Shown here: positions 28,066 to 35,216 of the stretch, one piece after another
Numbering within the stretch: position 1 is the stretch's first letter
How the letters are laid out: each line of letters begins with the position of its first letter
Origin: Algoriphagus sp. Y33
Lineage (GTDB): Bacteria; Bacteroidota; Bacteroidia; Cytophagales; Cyclobacteriaceae
Direction: 5' to 3'
Assembly: GCF_014838715.1 (NCBI RefSeq)
Contig: NZ_CP061947.1
Coordinates: forward strand, 3,038,001 to 3,102,000
Length of the DNA: 64,000 bases
Notes under the pieces: generated by a model
The model's database searches: none
Told to the model about the DNA's origin: nothing
The model's input: the letters and a program-made list of their open reading frames with translations, nothing else
Made by a program: the position numbers and the translations under genes

Positions 28066-29190
28066 TTACTTATTTAATATTTTATTTGTGAATTCATGAA
28101 CCACCTGGCCTTTATAAGTGATCAAAACGCCTTTGGTGATTTCTTCCTCACGGTCGAGATTAAATCCGTCTTTGGTAGTCAAGTGAAGCAGCAGCGTACT
28201 GATATTGGTAGCATAAAGCTGACTTGCATTGGTAGACATCAAGGAAGGCAAGTTGGACTCGCCTATGATGGTCACACCATATTTGCGCACCACTTGATCC
28301 TTCTCGGAGATTTCGCAATTCCCCCCGGACTCTACCGCCATATCCACAATCACAGCTCCTTTTTTCATGCTTTTCACCATTTCCTCTGTCACTAGAATTG
28401 GCGATTTTTTCCCCATGACCAATGCAGTGGTAATTACCAGGTCAGCATCCTTGATTTTACTTTGTATTAGCTCCTTCTGTTTTTGTAAAAATTCCGCTGA
28501 AACCTCGGAAGCATATCCTCCCTCTACTTTCACATCTCCGGCTCCTTCAACTGTCAAAAACCGACCGCCCAAAGACTCCACCTGCTCTTTAGTCTCAGGT
28601 CTCACATCAGTGACTTCCACCACTGCGCCAAGTCTCTTGGCAGTAGCGATAGCCTGAAGACCGGCCACACCTGCTCCGAAAATCAAGACCTTCGCCGGAG
28701 TAATCGTACCTGAGGCAGTCATCATAAGCGGAAAAATCTTCTCCAAATAATTGGCTCCCAAAATCACAGATTTATATCCTGCAAGATTTGCCTGCGAACT
28801 CAAGCAATCCATCTTCTGTGCCCGGGAAATCCTAGGTACCGCATCCATAGAGAAAGACATGATGGATTTCTTATTCATTTCATCAAGTATTTCCGGATAG
28901 TTATAGGCATACATAATGGATATACAAGCACTGCCATTTTGCATTTGGGATACCTCTTCCTTTGAAAAAAGATTGACTTTCAGCAACACATCTGAGCCAA
29001 AAACCTCCTGTGTACCGGCGACTGTAGCTCCTGCCTCCTTGTAGTCTTCATCAGAAAAATTGGATCCCAGCCCGGCTCCTTGTTCTATAGTAACTGAAAA
29101 CTCTTTCTTAATTAATTGTTTGATGACATCAGGGCTCAGCGCAACCCTGTGTTCTCCCTCTTTTATCTCTTTTAAAACTCCTATTTTCAT
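28066..29190 (-). CDS. pntAA: NAD(P) transhydrogenase, alpha subunit 1 (NAD-binding)
   Basis: A 374-residue soluble subunit of the AlaDH/PNT family. The N-terminal block MKIGVLKEIKEGEHRVALSP and the NAD-binding Rossmann motif VLIFGAGVAGLQAIATAKRL at about 170-190 are diagnostic. DITTALVMGKKSP-like and VDMAVESGGNCE segments follow. It binds NAD(H) at the cytoplasmic face of the PntAB/PntB membrane domains. It is the first gene of the operon and has a candidate promoter about 25 bp upstream. Alanine dehydrogenase is excluded by the adjacent pntAB and pntB genes. Confidence 0.96.
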   Translation of the reverse strand: MKIGVLKEIKEGEHRVALSPDVIKQLIKKEFSVTIEQGAGLGSNFSDEDYKEAGATVAGTQEVFGSDVLLKVNLFSKEEVSQMQNGSACISIMYAYNYPEILDEMNKKSIMSFSMDAVPRISRAQKMDCLSSQANLAGYKSVILGANYLEKIFPLMMTASGTITPAKVLIFGAGVAGLQAIATAKRLGAVVEVTDVRPETKEQVESLGGRFLTVEGAGDVKVEGGYASEVSAEFLQKQKELIQSKIKDADLVITTALVMGKKSPILVTEEMVKSMKKGAVIVDMAVESGGNCEISEKDQVVRKYGVTIIGESNLPSLMSTNASQLYATNISTLLLHLTTKDGFNLDREEEITKGVLITYKGQVVHEFTNKILNK

Positions 29191-29215
29191 TTTAGGCTTG
29201 TTGAATTGTTTCCCT

Positions 29216-29245
29216 CAAAGCTATTGTGTTTCAATATATTCAAAG
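29216..29245 (-). promoter_or_regulatory. Candidate Bacteroidetes-type promoter of the pnt operon
   Basis: On the minus strand TAGCTTTG (29223-29216) fits the -7 consensus TAnnTTTG, and a CTTTG at 29245-29241 lies 17 bp further upstream as the -33 element. The predicted leader is about 20 nt. The rest of the 29191-29598 gap is AT-rich and shows nothing else. Confidence 0.45.
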
Positions 29246-29598
29246 AAACTAGGATTTATTTGCAAAGGCTACCTGCATTATCCTGATTTTTTACTATTTC
29301 ATGATATTTTATGGTGTCAATTAAAAAAACAACAGCATATGACTCAACCCTAAACCCAAGATATTCTATAAAAATGTTGTTGATTGCACGAAATCCATAA
29401 CCTACCTACAGGATATGTTAACTTTTTTATAATATACACGCCCGACAAACACCCTATCTTGCTTAGAATTTGATTTTTTGACTGATTCAAGGCTCTACCG
29501 CTGATCATTGCATTTGAACAGTTAAAAACAAACAGAAATCATCCATAAAAATAATTCACTATTTTAGAATACTTATTTGACCTTAACTTAATAACCTC

Positions 29599-31059
29599 AT
29601 GCAAAACCCCAAGAAAAATTCTACGGGACAAACCCGGCGGGATTTTATCAAAAATGCAGCAATAGCCTCCTCTTTTATGATTGTTCCCCGGCATGTTCTG
29701 GGTGGAGTAGGATTTATAGCTCCAAGTGATCAATTGAATTTAGCAGCGATAGGAGCCGGCGGAAAAGGTGCCAGCGATATTAGAAACGCATCAGTAAATG
29801 GACGTGAACGTGTCGCTGCACTCTGTGATGTTGATTTTTCGGGATCTGCCAAAGCGTCCGTAGAGAGATTCCCTGACGCCAAGCGCTATGCTGACTTTCG
29901 CGAAATGCTGGACAAAGAAAAGGACATCGATGCAGTGACTATTTCTACTCCTGATCATGTCCATGGTCCGGCAGCCAAGTATGCCATGGAACGTGGAAAG
30001 CATGTATATGTGCAAAAACCCATGACCCATAACATCAAGGAGGCAAGAATGCTGACTGAGATGGCCAGAAGTCAAAAAGTGGTCACTCAAATGGGTAACC
30101 AAGGCGGCTCAAATGAACTGTTAAAAATGGTTCAAAAATGGGTAGACGATGATAAAATCGGCAAAATATCCAAAGTAGAAGTTTGGACCAACAGACCGGT
30201 ATGGCCTCAGGGCGGTGCTTTTCCCAAGCCTCAGCCGGGTGCCAAGCCTGATGCCTTGAATTGGGATCTATGGCTAGGCCCATCTCCCGAGATCCCCTAT
30301 ACTCCTGAACTTCACCCGTTCAGCTGGAGAGGCTGGTGGAATTACGGTACAGGGGCACTAGGCGATGTAGGGTGCCACTTGATCGATATACCTTTTAGAA
30401 CATTAGGCTTACACTACCCTACCGATGCCGAATGCAGCGTAGGATCTGTATACAGTGGAATGTGGACTCCGGATTACCATCCTGATGGTTGCCCTGCTTC
30501 CTCGTTCATCACATTGAATTTTGCGGCTACCTCCAAAAGCAAGTCTCCCATCACTATGACATGGATGGACGGAGGAATCAAGCCTGCTCATCCAGACATC
30601 ATTCCTGCGGATCAGGAAATCGGCGGCGGAGCAAACGGTGTGCTGATCATCGGAGAGAAAGGAATAATATCTACCAATATCAACGACAGTTCTCCGCTGA
30701 TGCCAAAATTGTATCTGAATGATGGCACTCAGGAGTTCGGTCCGGAAACCGAAGAAAACATCGAACCTGAATACGGTCACCAGAGAAAATGGGTGGATGC
30801 GTGCAAAGCAGGTTTTGGAAGCGAAGAACATAAAGGATTGACTTCTTCGTTTGACTATGCAGGGCCAATGACCGAAACTGTATTGATGGGTAATCTTGCT
30901 ATTCGTAGCTATATGCTCCGTAGGGAAAACAGCAAAGGTCAGCCGGAATTCTATGGCCGTAAGAAATTGCTTTGGGATGGCGACAAACTTCTCATTACGA
31001 ACTTCGAAGAAGCCAACCAATTCGTAGGAAGGACGTATAGACAAGGATGGGAAATGTAA
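29599..31059 (+). CDS. Gfo/Idh/MocA-family oxidoreductase with Tat signal
   Basis: A 486-residue dehydrogenase-fold protein. The N-terminus carries a twin-arginine signal (TRRDFIKNAAIASSFMIVP, Arg13-Arg14), so it is probably exported folded with its cofactor. The Rossmann motif LAAIGAGGKGASDI follows at about 50-63. The family motif near 138 reads VQKPMTHN, with Gln in place of the usual Glu of EKP. A large C-terminal domain with GCHLIDIPFRTLG (about 260-272) supplies the substrate site. Such exported Gfo/Idh proteins are common in Bacteroidetes sugar catabolism; the substrate is unknown. A terminator follows at 31083. Confidence 0.9.
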   Translation: MQNPKKNSTGQTRRDFIKNAAIASSFMIVPRHVLGGVGFIAPSDQLNLAAIGAGGKGASDIRNASVNGRERVAALCDVDFSGSAKASVERFPDAKRYADFREMLDKEKDIDAVTISTPDHVHGPAAKYAMERGKHVYVQKPMTHNIKEARMLTEMARSQKVVTQMGNQGGSNELLKMVQKWVDDDKIGKISKVEVWTNRPVWPQGGAFPKPQPGAKPDALNWDLWLGPSPEIPYTPELHPFSWRGWWNYGTGALGDVGCHLIDIPFRTLGLHYPTDAECSVGSVYSGMWTPDYHPDGCPASSFITLNFAATSKSKSPITMTWMDGGIKPAHPDIIPADQEIGGGANGVLIIGEKGIISTNINDSSPLMPKLYLNDGTQEFGPETEENIEPEYGHQRKWVDACKAGFGSEEHKGLTSSFDYAGPMTETVLMGNLAIRSYMLRRENSKGQPEFYGRKKLLWDGDKLLITNFEEANQFVGRTYRQGWEM

Positions 31060-31082
31060 TCTATCCCTAAAAACAAATCATT

Positions 31083-31126
31083 CGAGACCCGTTCAAACTG
31101 ATTTTGAGCGGGTTTCGATATTTTAA
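31083..31126 (+). terminator. Terminator after the Tat-exported oxidoreductase
   Basis: CGAGACCCGTTCAAA-CTGA-TTTTGAGCGGGTTTCG forms a ~15-bp imperfect stem followed by ATATTTTAAT. The rest of the 31060-31363 gap is AT-rich with no gene seen. Confidence 0.65.
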
Positions 31127-31363
31127 TATAGAAGAACAAATTAGCCAATTCAAGAACCTCCGGAACCAAAGGCGTAACGTCTTCTTTAATTTGAAGCGAA
31201 ATTAAGATGACTTTGGGCGGGAAATACAATTTTTTGAGTAAAAAAACAAAAAAAAATTGTAGAGGGAAGTAATAATAAATAGGATTTTATCCATAAATAC
31301 TTTGCTTAGTTTTTTTTTAAACGGCAAGCATTCTTAGATTGGCGAGAATTAAATAATTGATAA

Positions 31364-31597
31364 ATGGCACAAATGATTAAAAAAGGGAAAGAACTAATTC
31401 GTATCTGCCCTACCAATTCGCTTAAAATTGAATATTCTGTAGATGAGGGCGAGACTTGGAATCAACGATATATGGGTAATCCTGCCAGTCCGGGGGAGTT
31501 TACAGACCTTGCTGACGGAGGCAAAGAGTTATTGGGAGAAAGTCCAAAAGGGAGTTTTTACTCCAAGAATAAAGGCAAATCCTGGCATAAGCGATAG
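31364..31597 (+). CDS. Small protein with two Asp-box motifs, 77 aa
   Basis: The product is short, soluble and has no signal peptide. It contains two Asp-box (BNR) motifs of the form S-x-D/N-x-G-x-T/S-W: SVDEGETW at about 25-32 and SKNKGKSWH at about 67-75. Asp-boxes usually occur as beta-hairpins in sialidase-type propellers, so a free two-motif protein is odd. The start is either 31364 or the in-frame ATG 31373 (MIKKGKELIRICPTNSLKIE). Coding character is supported by regular codon use and the two matching motifs. It stands alone; the function is not known. Confidence 0.6.
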   Translation: MAQMIKKGKELIRICPTNSLKIEYSVDEGETWNQRYMGNPASPGEFTDLADGGKELLGESPKGSFYSKNKGKSWHKR

Positions 31598-31873
31598 TGT
31601 TTATTCTGGGTTTCCAGATTATCATGCATGTAAGAAGTTGTCAAGCAGTACTACATCCCATAGTTTGAAGAGTTAATTGTGCTTAAAAATTAAGTGTAAC
31701 CGGAGATTCTAAAGCAAATAATTTAATTGAATTACAATTCAAAAATTGAACACAGGAAAGCTGATTGTAAATACTACTCAGCCCCAAGTCTCAAAACATA
31801 TTGTCTTTCAATGAATTATTTGCTTCTTTAAGCCAATCAAGCTCCGGGATTCTAACTAGCAAATATCCAAACC

Positions 31874-32383
31874 ATGCTGAAAAAAATCGGGTTAGTTATT
31901 TTGGTTGTCCTACTTGCAATCCAGTTTATTCCTTATGAGAAAAATGAGGGTAAGCCTGCTGGGCACCCTATCTCCGGTAGCTACGATATTCCGGGTAATG
32001 TGAATAAGCTTCTTGTAAACGCCTGTAATAACTGTCACTCCAATACCTCCCAATATCCATGGTATGCAAGTGTGGAACCCATAGGTTATTGGCTAAACAG
32101 CCACATACAAGAGGGAAAAGGTGATTTGAACTTTGATGAATTCACTGGGAGACCGTTGGCTTGGCAAAACCATAAATTGGAAGAAATTGCTGAACTGGTG
32201 GAAAATAAAGAGATGCCCTTGAAGTCTTACACTTACTTTGGACTTCATCCTGAAGCAAATCTTTCTGATGCGGACCGTCAAGTGATTGTTGATTGGGCAA
32301 AAGACCAAATGGCTTACTTGGTGGCGACTTATCCGCCGGACAGCCTGGTTATGAAAAGAAGGAATCCTCCTCCGGCAGAATAA
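31874..32383 (+). CDS. Haem-binding domain protein (cytochrome c-like), membrane-anchored
   Basis: A 169-residue protein with an N-terminal helix (KKIGLVILVVLLAIQFIPYE) acting as signal or anchor, then a haem-binding domain with CNNCHSNTSQYPWYASVEP: Cys51, Cys54 and His55 form a c-type CxxCH site. The rest (PLAWQNHKLEEIAELVENKEMPLKSY, then ADRQVIVDWAKDQMAYL) matches the Bacteroidetes haem_bd family. Covalent haem attachment outside the inner membrane and an electron-transfer role are expected. It stands between two Gfo/Idh-type oxidoreductase genes on the same strand. Confidence 0.85.
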   Translation: MLKKIGLVILVVLLAIQFIPYEKNEGKPAGHPISGSYDIPGNVNKLLVNACNNCHSNTSQYPWYASVEPIGYWLNSHIQEGKGDLNFDEFTGRPLAWQNHKLEEIAELVENKEMPLKSYTYFGLHPEANLSDADRQVIVDWAKDQMAYLVATYPPDSLVMKRRNPPPAE

Positions 32384-32446
32384 ACAATCTTAAAATTTAA
32401 GACATTAAATAGTTTTGGTTTAAACCGCATGCCCTATTTTTAGGTT

Positions 32447-33448
32447 ATGAGCAAAATCCAAGGTAACGAAGTAAGGTGGGGAATTCTAGGCGTGGGCAAT
32501 GTCTGCGAAGTCAAATCCGCACCGGCAATAAATCTCATTCCCAACAGTAAGATAGTGGCAGTCATGCGCCGCTCAGAAGAAAAAGTAAAAGACTACGCCA
32601 AGCGACACGGAATTGCCAAATGGTATACTTCAGCAAGTGACCTTGTCAATGATCCTGAAGTAAACGCAATCTACATTGCCACCCCTCCAAATGCCCATTT
32701 GGATCTTGCTACACTTGCGGCATCGGCAGGCAAACCTGTATATGTGGAGAAACCCATGGCGAGGACTTATGCCGAATGTCTGCAGATGATAGATGTCTGC
32801 AAGAAAGCGAATGTTCCACTGTACGTCGCCTATTACCGAAGAGAACTACCGCACTTTCGCAAAATCAAAGAGCTGATTTCGGAAGGAATACTTGGAGATA
32901 TCCGTACAGTTCACATCAATCTCAAGCAAAAGCTGAATGCTTCTCTGATCACAAAAGTGGAAACCAATTGGCGTGTAGACCCCGAGCTAGCCGGCGGTGG
33001 ATACTTCTTTGACCTAGCCTCTCATCAGCTAGACTTGTTGGATTTCTTCTTTGGGAAAATCATCCATGCAAATGGATTTTCCTCGAATCAAGCAAACACT
33101 TATAAAGCTGAAGATATCGTTGTTGGAAGTTTTGTTTTCGAAAGCGGAGTTCTGGGTAGTGGAAATTGGTGCTTCACTACCGCTGCAAATGCTGAGATCG
33201 ACGAAACTACAATCTATGGAAGTAAAGGAACCATCCAGTTTGAGACCTTCGGAAAGGGAGAATTCACCCTCATTACAGATGAAAGAGGAATTGAAAGTTT
33301 CAACTTTGAACTTCCTAAACATATTCAGGAGCCGTTGATCAAAACCATTGTAGGCGATCTACTGGGGACCGAAACTTGCAAAAGTACAGGAATCAGTGGA
33401 GCAAGAGCAAACTGGGTGATGGATCAACTGGTAAAGGAAAGAGTTTAA
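32447..33448 (+). CDS. Gfo/Idh/MocA-family oxidoreductase (cytoplasmic)
   Basis: A 333-residue NAD(P)-dependent dehydrogenase without a signal peptide. The Rossmann motif WGILGVGNVCEVKSAPAI (about 11-28), the IATPPNAHLDL block and the signature VEKPMARTYAEC (about 98-109) are all intact, and GGGYFFDLASHQLDLLDFF gives the C-terminal catalytic segment with its conserved Asp/His. A possible -7 element TAGTTTTG at 32410-32417 precedes the start by 30 bp. It probably oxidises or epimerises a sugar or inositol. It could be cotranscribed with the haem-binding gene 63 bp upstream. Confidence 0.92.
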   Translation: MSKIQGNEVRWGILGVGNVCEVKSAPAINLIPNSKIVAVMRRSEEKVKDYAKRHGIAKWYTSASDLVNDPEVNAIYIATPPNAHLDLATLAASAGKPVYVEKPMARTYAECLQMIDVCKKANVPLYVAYYRRELPHFRKIKELISEGILGDIRTVHINLKQKLNASLITKVETNWRVDPELAGGGYFFDLASHQLDLLDFFFGKIIHANGFSSNQANTYKAEDIVVGSFVFESGVLGSGNWCFTTAANAEIDETTIYGSKGTIQFETFGKGEFTLITDERGIESFNFELPKHIQEPLIKTIVGDLLGTETCKSTGISGARANWVMDQLVKERV

Positions 33449-33483
33449 TTAACCACGGTGAGCGCAGAGTTTTACGCAGAGGG
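33449..33483 (+). repeat. TTAACCAC dispersed repeat, plus-strand copy
   Basis: TTAACCACGGTGAGCGCAG followed by AGTTTTACGCAGAGG begins at the stop codon of the preceding gene. Related minus-strand copies lie at 4673-4706, 50211-50247 and 50641-50677. Shortly after, 33503-33532 is an inverted half copy of the paired-hairpin repeat (CCCCGGTTTATGGCTCCAC...). Confidence 0.5.
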
Positions 33484-33687
33484 CACACAAGCTAATCTTC
33501 CGCCCCGGTTTATGGCTCCACAAACAGAAATGCTGTTGGTGGACACCTACCCTCCTGAATGCATAAAGGCCATCTTTGAATATTCCTTGCCATCATCCGA
33601 ATTTTCTTACCCTCACTTGAGTTTACTCTAGCAGGTAGCATTTTGCTACTTTTCAGCTAACCATTTTTAACAACTATAAGTAAAGTA

Positions 33688-34482
33688 ATGGATTTAAAAT
33701 TAGAAGACAAAAAAGCATTTATCAGCGGATCTACCGCAGGGATTGGGTTTGCTATCGCAAAGAGATTCTTAGTAGAAGGAGCCTCAGTAGTTATTAACGG
33801 CAGATCACAAGAAAGTGTGGACAAGGCTATAGCCGCGCTCAAATCAGAAACCGGCAGTGATAAAGTTAGTGGAATCCCCGCTGATTTCTCTAAAGTGGAA
33901 GAGATAGATCATTTGCTGAGCACTCTTCCAGAAGTGGATATTTTGATCAATAATGCAGGGATTTTTGAGCCAAAAGCCTTTGCAGAAATTCCTGATGAAG
34001 ATTGGTTTAGATTCTTTGAGATGAACGTCATGAGTGGAATCCGCCTTTCTAGACAATATTTTCCGAAAATGCTTGCTAAAAACTGGGGAAGAATAATCTT
34101 CATTTCCAGTGAGTCAGGCGTTTTCATACCGGACGAAATGATCCATTACGGCATGACCAAAACAGCCCAATTGGCAGTGGCAAGGGGATTGGCTGAGCTC
34201 ACCAAAGGAAGCAATGTCACGGTAAACTCAATCCTTCCCGGCCCGACCAAGTCAAAAGGTGTGGGCAAATTCTTAGAAGACTTATCTGAATCCACCGGTA
34301 AATCAATACAGAAAGTCGAGGAAGAATTCTTTCAGGATATGCGTCCTACTTCATTGATTCAGCGATTTGCATCGGTGGAAGAAGTGGCGGACACGGTGGT
34401 CTATTATTCCAGCCCTCTGGCTTCCGCCACCAACGGAGCTTCTATCAGGGTAGAAGGAGGACTGGTAAGATCCATACTGTAA
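33688..34482 (+). CDS. SDR-family oxidoreductase
   Basis: A 264-residue classical short-chain dehydrogenase. The cofactor motif is FISGSTAGIGFAI (residues 11-23), with NNAG at about 88-91 (DILINNAGIF), the catalytic Ser in IFISSESG and Tyr154-x3-Lys158 (HYGMTKTAQ). Arg37 in INGRSQESVD favours NADP(H). The C-terminal GASIRVEGGLVRSI is typical. The substrate is unknown. It follows the Gfo/Idh gene by 239 bp on the same strand, with a repeat between them, so cotranscription is uncertain. Confidence 0.92.
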   Translation: MDLKLEDKKAFISGSTAGIGFAIAKRFLVEGASVVINGRSQESVDKAIAALKSETGSDKVSGIPADFSKVEEIDHLLSTLPEVDILINNAGIFEPKAFAEIPDEDWFRFFEMNVMSGIRLSRQYFPKMLAKNWGRIIFISSESGVFIPDEMIHYGMTKTAQLAVARGLAELTKGSNVTVNSILPGPTKSKGVGKFLEDLSESTGKSIQKVEEEFFQDMRPTSLIQRFASVEEVADTVVYYSSPLASATNGASIRVEGGLVRSIL

Positions 34483-34563
34483 TCAGAATTTGGCGTGAAA
34501 CTCCGATGCCGCCGTTCATGTCACCACTTCTTCGAAGCTTGTGTCAACAGCGCTCTGCCACTA

Positions 34564-34630
34564 TTCCTTTCATCAGCTCCGCCGCCGTTCCTTTCATCAG
34601 CTCTGCCGCCGTTCGTGTCCTCACGAACGG
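34564..34630 (+). repeat. Short tandem repeat ending in a perfect hairpin
   Basis: The unit TCCTTTCATCAGCTCCGCCG (24 bp with CCGT) occurs twice with one difference and a partial third, ending in CCGTTCGTG-TCCT-CACGAACGG (34609-34630), the hairpin also seen at 18784-18805. No gene was found in the 734-bp gap 34483-35216, which also holds a MITE-like element and a leader repeat. Confidence 0.6.
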
Positions 34631-34957
34631 CCTTCAACAACCTTTTTCCCATCAAAAACACTCACAAAGGTTCAGCTCCAAAAGCTAGTTTGCCCTGTGG
34701 TGATTGGCAGGTATAGTGAAAAATCCCATACTGACTTGCCTAAAACTGCCTGTCGGTAAGGTCCCTCGTTAATAGCAAATGCCAAAAAAAAATTGGCTCA
34801 ACTTTATAATTTTTCAATTTGACACAATATATTTAACATTAAGGCACCTTATCCCAAGTAAATACCGCAAAGCAACTTATAACTTGTTTTATCTGTGTCT
34901 TTTAGCAGATATTAGATGAAAGTCAAAAAAAGCAGGTAACCTTATTCCATGTATAGC

Positions 34958-35090
34958 TATCCGCTTTTCTGCCAGTAAAAGCATCTTAGGATTCAGAAAA
35001 CGTAAGTGTTGAGGCCACTTCCGTCTTCCTGACTGGCAGGCGTCATCCATCTTCCAACAAGGAAAATGGATGATGACTCCATTGCGGATA
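34958..35090 (+). repeat. MITE-like dispersed element, copy 2
   Basis: A 133-bp segment bounded by TATCCGC (34958-34964) and GCGGATA (35084-35090). It is the inverted counterpart of 1963-2102. Compared with that copy it lacks a few bases after TCTGCCAG and differs mostly in the middle, where CATCCAT and ATGGATG could form an internal hairpin. Confidence 0.6.
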
Positions 35091-35126
35091 ATCATATTGC
35101 TTTAACTATACCCAACCCAATAACCG

Positions 35127-35216
35127 ATGAAATCGAGCATGTCTTGTAAAACACACATTCAGATGATTTAACTATGCGAGATTCCATATGGCCTTTAAAA
35201 GACAAATTATAACCAT
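35127..35216 (+). repeat. Leader repeat, copy A (upstream of the sorbosone-dehydrogenase-like gene)
   Basis: It starts ATGAAATCGAGCATGTC, contains TATGCGAGATTCCATATGGC and ends AAATTATAACCAT, running directly into the ATG at 35217, so the start codon of the gene occupies the position of the terminal ATG of the element. Orientation is the same as the gene. Confidence 0.75.
35174..35212 (+). other. Mini-ORF in leader repeat copy A (12 codons)
   Basis: It translates to MRDSIWPLKDKL, with its TAA ending exactly 4 nt before the ATG of the gene at 35217. The same spacing and nearly the same peptide occur in copies C and D. Confidence 0.35.

Noticed and set aside
30409..31044. 211-codon minus-strand frame
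   Set aside because: It is antisense to the Tat-exported oxidoreductase, which is complete and has clear motifs.
34889..35095. 68-codon minus-strand frame
   Set aside because: It lies inside the MITE-like element and has no protein motif.
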